DNA of 64,000 nucleotides from Bradyrhizobium sp. 1 (GTDB lineage Bacteria; Pseudomonadota; Alphaproteobacteria; Rhizobiales; Xanthobacteraceae). The position numbers and the translations under genes were made by a program. The notes under the pieces are model-generated. The model did no database searches and was not told the DNA's origin. It was given only the letters and a program-made list of their open reading frames with translations. Below are positions 11,103 to 18,847 of this stretch, in pieces; within the stretch, counting starts at the first letter, position 1, and each line of letters starts with the position of its first letter. The stretch lies in assembly GCF_023073315.1 (NCBI RefSeq), contig NZ_JADPJH010000033.1, forward strand, positions 760,000-823,999, in the 5' to 3' direction.

Positions 11103-12524
11103 ATGCATAAAGAGAGCGTCGAAGAGGCGGTTACCTCGCTGCACGATCTCTCCGCGGTCGATCTGATCGCGGGCTATCGGGCAAAACAGTTCTCGCCGAG
11201 CGAAGTGCTGGAGGATTTGCTTACGCATGTCGCTGCGTGGGAACCGCATCTCAAGGCGCTCTATGCATTCGATCCCGACAGCGCGCGCGAGGCCGCAAAA
11301 GCCTCGACCGCGCGCTGGTCCGGCGGCGAGCCATCGGGCGCGCTCGACGGCGTGCCTGTCACGGTGAAGGACAACATCGCGACCAAGGGCGTGCCCGTGC
11401 CGCTGGGCGCCGCCAGCGTCAAGCTGGTGCCGGCCGAGAAGGACGCACCGCCCGCGGCACGTTTGCGCGAGGCCGGCGCGGTCATCTTCGCCAAGACCAC
11501 GATGCCCGATTATGGCATGCTGTCCTCCGGGCTCTCCAGCTTCCATGCGCTCGCGCGTAATCCCTGGGACCTCTCCAAGAACCCCGGTGGCTCCAGCGCT
11601 GGCGCAGGCGCTGCTGCCGCGGCCGGCTACGGCCCGCTGCATCTCGGCACCGATATCGGCGGCTCGGTGCGCCTGCCCGCCGCCTGGTGCGGCCTCGTCG
11701 GCCTGAAGCCGAGCTTTGGCCGCGTGCCGATCGATCCTGTCTATGTCGGCCGTGTCGCGGGCCCCATGACCCGCACGGTTGATGATTGCGCGCTGATGAT
11801 GAACGTGATCGCAAAACCCGACCGGCGCGACGGCATGAGCCTGCCCGCCGAGCCGCTCAACTGGAAAGGACTGGAGAAGTCCCCGCGAAAGCTCCGCATC
11901 GGGCTGATGCTCGATGCTGGCGTCGGCCTGCCCGCGGAAAAGCCGGTCCGTGACGTCGCGGTGAAAGCTGCAAAGGCGTTCGAATCCGCAGGTAGCGTCG
12001 TCACCGAAGTCGACGGCATCTTGACGCGCGACATGCTCGATGGCCTCGATAATTTCTGGCGCGCGCGGATGTGGGACGATCTCGTCAAGCTGACGCCGGC
12101 CGAACAGGCAAAGGTGCTGCCCTACATCTTCAAATGGGGCGAATCCGGCGCAAAGCTCTCGGGTGTCGACGTGATCCGCGGCTTCAACCAGACCATGGCG
12201 ATCCGCAATGCTGCGGCAAAGCTGTTCTGCGAGTTCGACTATGTGATCTCGCCGACCGCGCCGAATGTGAACTACCCCGCGGACTGGGCTTCGCCCACCA
12301 ACGATCCGATGAGACCGTTCGAGCACATCTGCTATACCGTGCCGTGGAATATGTCGGAGAACCCCGCCGTCTCCCTCAATGGTGGCTTCGACGCCAACGG
12401 TTTTCCGATCGGCGTGCAGATCGTCGGCCGGCGCTTCGACGATATCGGCGTGCTCGGCATGGCCAAGGCTTTTGAGAGCCTGCGCGGCCCGCAGAAGCCC
12501 TGGCCCAAGCCGCCGGCTAGTTAA
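11103..12524 (+). CDS. Amidase (amidase signature family)
   Basis: Ser-Ser-Lys amidase of 473 residues that hydrolyses carboxamides to the acid and ammonia. The catalytic Lys is in VTVKDN (Lys89); the Gly/Ser signature GGSSAGAGAAAA holds the cis-Ser at about 165; and the nucleophile lies in GTDIGGSVRLPAA at about residue 188. Length is normal for the family. It begins two bases after the stop of the HipO-like gene, so translation is coupled. Its frame contains no signal peptide. It completes the scavenging set of transporter, peptidases, deacylase, amidase and oxidase. The downstream interval holds repeat elements. Confidence 0.9.
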   Translation: MHKESVEEAVTSLHDLSAVDLIAGYRAKQFSPSEVLEDLLTHVAAWEPHLKALYAFDPDSAREAAKASTARWSGGEPSGALDGVPVTVKDNIATKGVPVPLGAASVKLVPAEKDAPPAARLREAGAVIFAKTTMPDYGMLSSGLSSFHALARNPWDLSKNPGGSSAGAGAAAAAGYGPLHLGTDIGGSVRLPAAWCGLVGLKPSFGRVPIDPVYVGRVAGPMTRTVDDCALMMNVIAKPDRRDGMSLPAEPLNWKGLEKSPRKLRIGLMLDAGVGLPAEKPVRDVAVKAAKAFESAGSVVTEVDGILTRDMLDGLDNFWRARMWDDLVKLTPAEQAKVLPYIFKWGESGAKLSGVDVIRGFNQTMAIRNAAAKLFCEFDYVISPTAPNVNYPADWASPTNDPMRPFEHICYTVPWNMSENPAVSLNGGFDANGFPIGVQIVGRRFDDIGVLGMAKAFESLRGPQKPWPKPPAS

Positions 12525-12530
12525 TCGCAC

Positions 12531-12662
12531 CGTCGTTATTCCGGGTTGCGCCCTCTTGGCGCAAGCCCGGCATCCATTCATCCGCCATCCAAGCTGCACA
12601 ATGGATTCTCGGGTGCGCAATTGCGCACCGGAGCTCGCGCTTCGCGCGCACCGGAATGACGT
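12531..12662. repeat. Mosaic intergenic palindromic repeat
   Basis: The segment begins CGTCGTTATTCCGGG and ends CCGGAATGACG, inverted versions of each other with small changes. Inside are further hairpins, TTGCGCCCTCTTGGCGCAA, GGTGCGCAATTGCGCACC and GCTCGCGCTTCGCGCGC. It fills almost all of the space between the amidase and crotonase genes. The nested structure is typical of mosaic repeats in rhizobial genomes. Confidence 0.7.
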
Positions 12663-12701
12663 GGTAGAGAGATTGACAAGAAATAAGGGAAGGAAACCAC
12701 C

Positions 12702-13592
12702 ATGGCGTATGAGACGATCAAATACGAGGTCGCCGAACAGATCCTCACCATCACGCTGAACCGGCCCGACAAGCTCAACGCCTTCAATGCGCAGATGCAA
12801 GCCGAGCTGATCGACGCGTTCGACGCCGCCGACAAGGACGACGACGTCCGCGCCATCATCGTAACAGGCGCCGGCCGCGGTTTTTGCGCGGGCGCCGATC
12901 TGTCGTCGGGCGCCGACACGTTCGACCGCGATGCGCGGCGCGGCCCGGTCAAGCGGTTCGCCGACGGCAAGGTCGATTACAGCGATTCCCAAGTGCGCGA
13001 CGGCGGTGGCCAGGTCACCCTGCGCATCTTCAAGTGCCTCAAGCCCGTGATCGCGGCGGTGAACGGGCCTGCGGTCGGCATCGGCGTCACCATGCAGCTC
13101 GCGATGGACATCCGCATTGCCTCCGACGCCGCACGCTTCGGCTTCGTGTTCTCCCAGCGCGGCATCGTGCCCGAGGCGGCGTCGAGCTGGTTCCTGCCGC
13201 GCATCGTCGGCATCTCGCAGGCGCTGGAATGGTGCTATTCGGGCCGTGTGTTCCCGGCGCAGGAAGCGCTTGCAGGCCGTCTCGTCAGCAAGGTCGTCCC
13301 CCCCGATGATCTGCTGCCGACCGCCCGCGCGCTTGCCAAGGAGTTTACAGCCAAGACCGCGCCGGTGTCGGTGGCGCTGATCCGCCAGATGATGTGGCGC
13401 ATGATGGGCGCCGACGATCCCATGGAAGCGCACAAGGTCGACAGCCGCGGCATCTACGCCCGCGGCCGCTCCGAGGATGTGAAGGAAGGCGTGGTGTCGT
13501 TCCTGGAGAAACGGCCGGCGCAGTTCAAGAACAAGGTGTCGAGTGATATGCCGGATTATTTTCCGTGGTGGACGGAGCGGGAATACAAGTAA
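12702..13592 (+). CDS. Enoyl-CoA hydratase/isomerase family protein (crotonase)
   Basis: Crotonase-fold acyl-CoA enzyme, 296 residues, likely hydratase or isomerase. The N-terminal strand ILTITLNRPDKLNAFN and the first oxyanion-hole motif GRGFCAGADLS (about 59-68) are clear, and the second oxyanion Gly lies in NGPAVGIGVTMQ. The segment FSQRGIVPEAASSW carries an acidic residue (E) at the expected catalytic position. A strong AAGGGAAGGAAA site precedes the ATG. The chain is about 35 residues longer than minimal crotonases because of an insert after GADLSSGADTF and a C-terminal FLEKRPAQFKNK tail. It is monocistronic here. The acyl-CoA substrate is unknown. Confidence 0.88.
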   Translation: MAYETIKYEVAEQILTITLNRPDKLNAFNAQMQAELIDAFDAADKDDDVRAIIVTGAGRGFCAGADLSSGADTFDRDARRGPVKRFADGKVDYSDSQVRDGGGQVTLRIFKCLKPVIAAVNGPAVGIGVTMQLAMDIRIASDAARFGFVFSQRGIVPEAASSWFLPRIVGISQALEWCYSGRVFPAQEALAGRLVSKVVPPDDLLPTARALAKEFTAKTAPVSVALIRQMMWRMMGADDPMEAHKVDSRGIYARGRSEDVKEGVVSFLEKRPAQFKNKVSSDMPDYFPWWTEREYK

Positions 13593-13599
13593 GGCTCTC

Positions 13600-13689
13600 G
13601 TAGGGTGGGCAAAGCGAAGCGTGCCTACGCATTTTTCCTGACCGAGAGAGATGGTGGGCACGGCGCAAAAGCGCCTTTGCCCACCCTAC
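13600..13689. repeat. Interspersed repeat of GTAGGGTGGGCAAAG type, copy 1
   Basis: GTAGGGTGGGCAAAGCG (from 13600) and its inverse ending GCCCACCCTAC (13689) bound the element. An internal GGTGGGCACGGCG repeats the theme. The same ends recur at 34657-34756. It lies between the convergent crotonase and quinone reductase genes and could act as a two-way transcript end. Confidence 0.75.
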
Positions 13690-13696
13690 AGCACCC

Positions 13697-14674
13697 TCAC
13701 TCCATCACCAGCGCCACGCGCCCGATCGCCTTGCGATCGAGCAACAGCCGCATCGCCTTGGCATAGTCCCGCAACGGCAGGCGGTGTGAGACGTTGGGGC
13801 GCAGCTTGCCCTCCTCCGCCCATTGCAGCAGCGCTTTCAGTCGCACTTCACCGAGCGCCGGATTTTTCCGCACGGCCTCGCCCGCGCGAACGCCGAGCAC
13901 GCTGGCGCCCTTGATCAGCAGCAGGTTGGTTTTCGCCGAGCCGATGCCGCCGGTGAAACCGATCACCAGCAGCCGTGCGCCCCAGGCAATGCAGCGCATC
14001 GAGTTCTCAAAGACCTCGCCGCCGACGGGATCGAACACGACGTCCGCGCCACGGCCGCCGGTGATACGCTTGACGGCATCGCGGAACGACTCGCGGTCGT
14101 AGCGCACGAGATGATCGGCGCCGCGTGCCTTGGCGACAGCCAACTTCTCGTCACTGGAGGCCGTCGCGATTACGGTCGCACCCAGCATCTTGCCGATCTC
14201 GACGGCCGCTAGTCCAACGCCGCCACCGGCACCGTGCACCAGCAGCACCTCACCCGGCTCGATACGGCCGCGATCGATCAGCGCGTGATAGGCGGTGCCG
14301 TGACCGGCGAGATAGGTCGCAGCCTCCGCATAGTCGAATGTCGACGGCATCGGCGTGAGCTGCGACGGCGCGACAATCGCTTCATCGGTGAACGCGCCGT
14401 GGCGCATCTTGACGATGACCTTGGCGCCGACGACAACGCCGCTTGCTTCCGCGCCCACCTCCGTCACGTCTCCGGCTGCTTCCATACCCGGCGTGAACGG
14501 CAGCTCCGGCTTGAGCTGATATTCGCCCGCCGCCATCAGCACGTCAGGAAAATTCAGCCCAGCGGCGCGGATCGCGACGCGCACCTCGCCAGGTTTCAGG
14601 GCGCGCGATGGAAACTCTTCCAGCCGCAGCGTTTCGGGTGCGCCGAGTTCGCGGCAGACGACCGCCCGCACCAT
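13697..14674 (-). CDS. Zinc-type NADPH:quinone oxidoreductase family protein
   Basis: MDR-superfamily NADPH-dependent reductase, 325 residues, of the quinone oxidoreductase group. It has the GroES-like N-terminal domain (PGEVRVAIRAAGLNFPDVLMAAGEY), then a Rossmann domain with the VHGAGGGVGLAAVEIGK nucleotide-binding loop, ending in LRPNVSHRLPLRDYAKAM. Catalytic zinc Cys/His residues are absent, as expected for quinone reductases. Its ATG (14674) overlaps the stop of the upstream isomerase-like gene in a TGATG arrangement, showing translational coupling. With that partner it may act in aromatic or fatty acid metabolism, which is inference. Confidence 0.88.
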   Translation of the reverse strand: MVRAVVCRELGAPETLRLEEFPSRALKPGEVRVAIRAAGLNFPDVLMAAGEYQLKPELPFTPGMEAAGDVTEVGAEASGVVVGAKVIVKMRHGAFTDEAIVAPSQLTPMPSTFDYAEAATYLAGHGTAYHALIDRGRIEPGEVLLVHGAGGGVGLAAVEIGKMLGATVIATASSDEKLAVAKARGADHLVRYDRESFRDAVKRITGGRGADVVFDPVGGEVFENSMRCIAWGARLLVIGFTGGIGSAKTNLLLIKGASVLGVRAGEAVRKNPALGEVRLKALLQWAEEGKLRPNVSHRLPLRDYAKAMRLLLDRKAIGRVALVME

Positions 14675-15282
14675 CAGGCTGCACTCGCCTTGCTGCGCAG
14701 CAGCGCCTCGCGGATCAGCGGCAGGCGGTCATTGCCGAAGTACATGTCGGTCTTGTTGACGAAGATCGTCGGCGAACCAAAGCCGCCGCGGGCGACGACC
14801 TCTTCCGTGTTGGCCTTGAGTTGATCCTTGATCCCCTGCTCCGAAATGCCGGCGAAGAACTTCTGCTCGTCGATGCCGACTTTCTTGCAGATCTCGGCAA
14901 GGACCGAATCCTGCGAGATGTCCTTGTCGCCGCTCCAATAGGTCTCGAACAATGCGGTCGCGAACGGCACCATGTCTTTGCCGGCCCAGATGCAGCCGCG
15001 CATCGCTTTCACACTGTTCACCGGAAACACGGTCGGCGGCATCTTGATCGCGAGCCCTGCCGAGCGCGCCCAGTCGGCGAGGTCCTTCTTCATGTAGCGC
15101 GCCTTCAGCGGCACCGGCGTTTCACGCTGCGCGTAGACGCTCGGATTGACCGTGTTGAAAATGCCGCCGACCAGGATCGGCCGCCAGCTGATCTCGGCGC
15201 CGAGCTCTTTTGCGAGCGGCTGGATGTTGTGGAAGGCGAGATAGGTCCAGGGGCTGGAGCAGTCGAAGAAGAATTCGATCAT
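14674..15282 (-). CDS. 2-hydroxychromene-2-carboxylate isomerase / DsbA-family protein
   Basis: Thioredoxin-fold protein of the DsbA/HCCA isomerase (kappa GST-like) family, 202 residues. The N-terminus MIEFFFDCSSPWTYLAFHNI has the SPWTYLA motif with the glutathione-contacting Ser. The C-terminal ARGGFGSPTIFVNKTDMYFGNDRL is diagnostic. The start at 15282 is chosen over an earlier ATG-like codon at 15306 because AAGGAAAC sits correctly before it. Its TGA overlaps the next gene's ATG. HCCA isomerases act in naphthalene-type degradation, but most chromosomal homologues have no defined substrate, so only fold and family are firm. Confidence 0.88.
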   Translation of the reverse strand: MIEFFFDCSSPWTYLAFHNIQPLAKELGAEISWRPILVGGIFNTVNPSVYAQRETPVPLKARYMKKDLADWARSAGLAIKMPPTVFPVNSVKAMRGCIWAGKDMVPFATALFETYWSGDKDISQDSVLAEICKKVGIDEQKFFAGISEQGIKDQLKANTEEVVARGGFGSPTIFVNKTDMYFGNDRLPLIREALLRSKASAA

Positions 15283-15316
15283 GGCGTTTCCTTGTGTTTG
15301 TTTCACTCTCTCCCCC

Positions 15317-15402
15317 CGTCATTGCGAGGAGCGAAGCGACGAAGCAATCCAGAATCTTTCCGCGGAGACAGTCTGGATTGCTTCGCTTCGCTCGCAATGA
15401 CG
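15317..15402. repeat. Interspersed palindromic repeat, CGTCATTGCGAG type, copy 2
   Basis: It has the same inverted ends as the copy at 8216-8295 (CGTCATTGCGAG and CTCGCAATGACG) and the same core TGGATTGCTTCGCTTCGCTCG. The centre differs: TCTTTCCGCGGAGACAG instead of GTTGTCCCCGCGGAGGG. It lies between the two minus-strand genes for the GST and the isomerase-like protein. Confidence 0.8.
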
Positions 15403-15418
15403 AGGAGGGAGCGGAGAC

Positions 15419-16120
15419 CTATTTCCTTCCCAAAACTTCCTTCGCACGCTGGCCGAACATAATCTTGCGTGATTCCTCGTCGAAGGGCTCTTTCACGAAT
15501 TTTCCGATCGCAAGCCCCGCCTGCACCCGCGGCCTCGCGCGCACCTCGGCGTACCAGCGTTTCACGTTCGGATAATCGTCGAGCGTAAAGCCCTGCGCCT
15601 TGTGGGTCATGGTCCAGGGGAAACAGGCGATGTCGGCGATGGAATAATCGCCGGCGACATAGGCGCCGGTGTTGGCCAACTGGCGGTCGAGCACGCCATA
15701 GAGCCGCGCCGCCTCGTCGCGGTAACGCTCGATCGCGTACGGAATTTTCTCCGCCGCATAGAGCGCGAAATGGCCGTGCTGACCTAGCATCGGACCAAGA
15801 CCTCCCATCTGCCACATCACCCACTGGATGGTGGTCGAGCGGCCGCGCAAGTCGGTGGCCAAGAAGCGGCCGGTCTTTTCCGCCAGATAAATCAGCATCG
15901 CGCCGGTCTCGAAGGCCGAGAACGGTGCGCCACCATCAGCAGGATCATGATCGACGATCGCGGGAATGCGGTTGTTCGGGGATATCGCCAGAAATTCCGG
16001 GCTGAACTGCTCACCGGCCCGGATGTTGACAGGCTTCACGGTGTAGGGAAGCCCGAGTTCCTCCAGCATGATCGAGATTTTCCAGCCGTTCGGCGTCGGC
16101 GCGTAATAGAGCTCGATCAT
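15419..16120 (-). CDS. Glutathione S-transferase family protein (YfcG/Ure2p-like)
   Basis: Cytosolic GST, 233 residues. The N-terminal thioredoxin domain reads MIELYYAPTPNGWKISIMLEELGLPY with the Asn-Gly pair of the Nu/YfcG class, then SPNNRIPAIVDHD with the cis-Pro, and FETGAMLIYLAEKTGR, which binds glutathione. The C-terminal helical domain includes QWVMWQMGGLGPMLGQHGHF, also YfcG-like. ATG at 16120 follows AAGGAAAGG; an upstream in-frame ATG at 16147 lacks such a site. YfcG-type enzymes have disulfide reductase activity, so a thiol-redox role is likely. It is upstream of the isomerase gene but separated from it by a palindromic repeat. Confidence 0.88.
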   Translation of the reverse strand: MIELYYAPTPNGWKISIMLEELGLPYTVKPVNIRAGEQFSPEFLAISPNNRIPAIVDHDPADGGAPFSAFETGAMLIYLAEKTGRFLATDLRGRSTTIQWVMWQMGGLGPMLGQHGHFALYAAEKIPYAIERYRDEAARLYGVLDRQLANTGAYVAGDYSIADIACFPWTMTHKAQGFTLDDYPNVKRWYAEVRARPRVQAGLAIGKFVKEPFDEESRKIMFGQRAKEVLGRK

Positions 16121-16241
16121 GACCTTTCCTTGGGCCTTCCGTGCCATCGCCGCTGGAATAGGAAGCGACTTTTGTTGTTCTGTACCTTGACGTTAAGACA
16201 TGGCAGGAAGGGGCGCAACACAACCTGCCGGGAGGGCCGCC

Positions 16242-17264
16242 ATGCTGTTTCCAACCACGATTGCCGGTTCACTGCCGAAGCCGGAATGGCTCGCCGAGCC
16301 CAACATGCTCTGGGCGCCCTGGAAGTCTGGAGGCGACGAGCTTCTCCGCGCCAAGCGCGACGCGACCATGCTTGCCGTGAAAGTCCAGGAGGACGCCGGC
16401 ATCGATATCGTCACCGAGGGCGAGCAGGCCCGGCAGCATTTCGTGCACGGTTTTCTGGAGAAGATCGAGGGTATCGACTTCGCCCACAAGGTCGAGATGG
16501 GTATCCGCAAAGACCGCTACAAGGCGATGGTGCCGCAGGTGGTCGCACCGCTCCGGCTCAAGGGCCGCGTCCACGCCGACGAAGCGCGCGTCGCCCGCAC
16601 GCATACGAAGAAGAAGCTGAAATTCACCCTGCCCGGCCCGATGACCATCATCGACACCATCTCCGACAGTTACTATGGCGACCGCGTCAAGATGGCTTTT
16701 GCCTTCGCCGAGCTGCTGAACGAGGAAGCCCTGGCGCTGCAGGCCGACGGCGTCGATCTCGTGCAGTTCGACGAGCCCGCCTTCAACGTCTACATGGACG
16801 AGGTCAACGACTGGGGCATCAAGGCGCTGGAACGCGCCGCGCAAGGCCTCACCTGCGCCACCGCCGTGCACATCTGCTACGGCTACGGCATCAAGGCCAA
16901 CACCGACTGGAAGGAGACGCTCGGCGCGCAGTGGCGGCAGTATGAGCAGATTTTCCCGGCGATCGATGCGAGCCCGATCCAGCAGGTCGCGATCGAGTGC
17001 CGCAATTCGAAGGTGCCGCTCGACCTGCTCGCGCTGCTCAAAAACAAGATCGTGCAGGCCGGCGTCATCGACGTTGCCAGCGACACGGTCGAGACCGCCG
17101 AGGACGTCGTGAAGGTGATCGACGCGGTGTCGAAATTCGTGCCCAAGAGCAACATCATCGCCACCACCAATTGCGGCATGGCGCCGATGCGGCGCGAGAT
17201 CGCCGAAGCCAAGCTGATGGCGCTCGGTGCGGGCGCCGCACTGGCGCGCGAGAAGCTGGGCTGA
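16242..17264 (+). CDS. MetE C-terminal-like cobalamin-independent methionine synthase family protein
   Basis: Zinc methyltransferase fold of 340 residues corresponding to the catalytic C-terminal half of MetE, without the N-terminal folate-binding half. The zinc ligands of the family are all visible: HICYG (His and Cys), IECRN (Glu) and TNCGMAP (Cys). VQFDEPAFNVY is the conserved substrate loop. A GGGAGG site precedes the ATG at 16242; an earlier start at 16200 lacks one. Short MetE-like proteins transfer methyl groups from non-folate or corrinoid donors in some organisms, so the donor is open. Its stop overlaps the ATG of the small secreted protein that follows. Confidence 0.87.
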   Translation: MLFPTTIAGSLPKPEWLAEPNMLWAPWKSGGDELLRAKRDATMLAVKVQEDAGIDIVTEGEQARQHFVHGFLEKIEGIDFAHKVEMGIRKDRYKAMVPQVVAPLRLKGRVHADEARVARTHTKKKLKFTLPGPMTIIDTISDSYYGDRVKMAFAFAELLNEEALALQADGVDLVQFDEPAFNVYMDEVNDWGIKALERAAQGLTCATAVHICYGYGIKANTDWKETLGAQWRQYEQIFPAIDASPIQQVAIECRNSKVPLDLLALLKNKIVQAGVIDVASDTVETAEDVVKVIDAVSKFVPKSNIIATTNCGMAPMRREIAEAKLMALGAGAALAREKLG

Positions 17265-17497
17265 TGCTGGTGGTCCGGACGATCCTCGTCGTCGGGGCTC
17301 TCGCGGCGATCGCCTTGCCTGCGCACGCGGAGGATCGCTCCGTGCTTCTCAATTGCAAGGCCGTGGTGGAGCGCGCGGAGAAAGATGCGAGCGGCGCGAG
17401 CGAGGCCGAGCTGACCCGCTGCCGCCAGATCATCCGCGAATGGGCCCTGCGCGATGCGCGAACGACAGTGGACGAACAGGGGCGGCCGCTGCGCTAG
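17264..17497 (+). CDS. Small secreted hypothetical protein
   Basis: A 77-residue protein with a clear signal peptide (MLVVRTILVVGALAAIALPAHA, cleavage after AHA) and a short helical mature part containing two Cys residues, in LLNCKAV and LTRCRQI, which could form one disulfide. Its ATG overlaps the stop of the MetE-like gene in a TGATG arrangement, so translation is coupled. The 3' end overlaps by four bases with the convergent gene at 17494-18111. I do not recognise the family; a periplasmic location is the only firm inference. Confidence 0.6.
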   Translation: MLVVRTILVVGALAAIALPAHAEDRSVLLNCKAVVERAEKDASGASEAELTRCRQIIREWALRDARTTVDEQGRPLR

Positions 17498-18111
17498 CTG
17501 CGCGCGCTCGGATGCAGCACAGGCTGATATCCGGAGTTGATCGCGCGCAGTGTCGACGGCGGCGTCAGCAACATCGGACGATCGAGGGGGCCTGCATGCG
17601 GGACGTAACCCGCGAATGACCAAAGCAGCACTTTGCCTTGTGTCACGAGAAAGCTCTCCTCGCCCTGTTGCACCATTGTGCCGTCGGGCAATTCCGCGAG
17701 CGGCGTCGGCAGCGCATGCAGGCGCTTCCTGCCACGATCGAGCCGTTCCTGATGCAGCACGGCGTCCATTGCCTTCGCACTGACGCCGCTGACACCATTG
17801 CCCGTCTCCCAAGCGGCACGAAAGCGCCTGGCGTCGTCGCGGCGGCAGAAGAAACAGGGCCGATGTCCCGCGGCGAAGGAAGTCGCCTCGTCGAGGAAGA
17901 ACAGCTCGGTCCAGCTCCGGCGCGCCATCACCGGCCGCCGCCAGCCGCGGAATTCACACAGGCATGTAATCCACGCCGGCGAAGACCAGCGTTTGTTCAG
18001 AAGCGTTCTGGTCGCGGGATCGTGGATGATGCCGCGATTGCCGGTGAACACGCCGCGATGCGGCGTGGCGATGATGTCACCGGTGGGCGTGACGCGGTTT
18101 TGCAAGGGCAT
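17494..18111 (-). CDS. Conserved hypothetical protein with CxxC motif
   Basis: Soluble protein of 205 residues, not recognised by function. Visible features are the N-terminal GDIIATPHRGVFTGNRGIIH block, a WITCLCEFRGW segment, and FFCRRDDARRF, where the Cys-rich pieces suggest a metal or redox site. Aromatic and Trp content is high. There is no signal peptide or membrane helix. The ATG at 18111 is taken rather than an upstream ATG inside the repeat element at 18174. Downstream it meets the small secreted protein gene tail to tail, overlapping by four bases. It looks like a real gene by codon use and length, function unknown. Confidence 0.7.
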   Translation of the reverse strand: MPLQNRVTPTGDIIATPHRGVFTGNRGIIHDPATRTLLNKRWSSPAWITCLCEFRGWRRPVMARRSWTELFFLDEATSFAAGHRPCFFCRRDDARRFRAAWETGNGVSGVSAKAMDAVLHQERLDRGRKRLHALPTPLAELPDGTMVQQGEESFLVTQGKVLLWSFAGYVPHAGPLDRPMLLTPPSTLRAINSGYQPVLHPSARS

Positions 18112-18120
18112 GGCTGCACT

Positions 18121-18288
18121 CTTCTCCTTCTCCCCGCTTGCGGGGAGAAGGTCGGGATGAGGGGGAGCCTCCACCAGGTCGGTGAGAATTGGACTCGCGG
18201 AAGCTCCCCCTCACCCGGATTGCACCAGACGATGCTTCGCATCGCCGGCGCAATCCGACCTCTCCCCGCAAGCGGGGTGAGGTAAGGA
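18121..18288. repeat. Intergenic repeat with CTCCCCGCTTGCGGGGAG palindromes
   Basis: TCTCCCCGCTTGCGGGGAGA (18129-18148) is a perfect palindromic stem. An inverse-type copy, CTCTCCCCGCAAGCGGGGTGAG, lies near 18260-18281. Between them GGGGGAGCCTCC and AGCTCCCCCTC pair as well, so the whole 168 bases can form a long branched hairpin. It separates gpt from the hypothetical gene upstream of 18111. Confidence 0.7.
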
Positions 18289-18292
18289 AAGA

Positions 18293-18820
18293 TCACGCGG
18301 CCCCGTCGCGCAGCGGCGGGTGGTAGGACAGTGCGGTGTCCCAGGGGAAGAAGATCCAGGTGTCCTGCGACACCTCGGTGATGAAGGTGTCGACCAGCGG
18401 ACGTCCCTTCGGCTTGGCGTAGACGGTGGCGAAATGCGCATCGGGCAGCATCTGGCGCACCAGTCTGCCGGTCTTGCCGGTGTCGACGAGGTCGTCGACG
18501 ATGAGCAGCCCCTTGCCGGTGCCGCCGCCGAGCTTCATGGCGGATTCCGAGATGCCCTTGAGGACCTGGAGCTCACCCTGCTTGTCGTGATCGTAGCTGG
18601 CGATGCAGACCGTATCGATCACGCGCACGCCGAGCTCGCGGGCGACGATCGCGGCCGGCACCAGGCCGCCGCGGGTGATCGCGATCACCGCGTGGAAGGG
18701 GCCAACCTCGTTGAGCCGCCAGGTCAGCGCCCGGCAATCCCGGTGGAACTGGTCCCAAGAAACCGGGAAGGCCTTGCCCGCCCGCTCCTGCGCACTCAAT
18801 TCCGGGGCTTCACCAGCCAT
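18293..18820 (-). CDS. gpt: Xanthine-guanine phosphoribosyltransferase
   Basis: Purine salvage enzyme converting xanthine, guanine or hypoxanthine plus PRPP to the nucleotide, 175 residues. The PRPP-binding loop GLLIVDDLVDTGKTG is complete, as are the early ITRGGLVPAAIVARELG loop and the C-terminal PWD segment seen in Gpt proteins. The start follows GGAGACG. The chain has a short N-terminal extension (MAGEAPELSAQERAG) relative to the enterobacterial enzyme, usual in alphaproteobacteria. It is transcribed in the same direction as, and 27 bases after, the CinA-like gene. Confidence 0.93.
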   Translation of the reverse strand: MAGEAPELSAQERAGKAFPVSWDQFHRDCRALTWRLNEVGPFHAVIAITRGGLVPAAIVARELGVRVIDTVCIASYDHDKQGELQVLKGISESAMKLGGGTGKGLLIVDDLVDTGKTGRLVRQMLPDAHFATVYAKPKGRPLVDTFITEVSQDTWIFFPWDTALSYHPPLRDGAA

Positions 18821-18847
18821 TGTCGTCTCCTGCTTCGTCTACCGGTG

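Noticed and set aside
11097..13661. An 854-codon minus-strand open frame over the amidase and crotonase genes
   Set aside because: Same reason: Arg/His/Ala-rich shadow of two well-supported plus-strand genes and the intergenic repeat.
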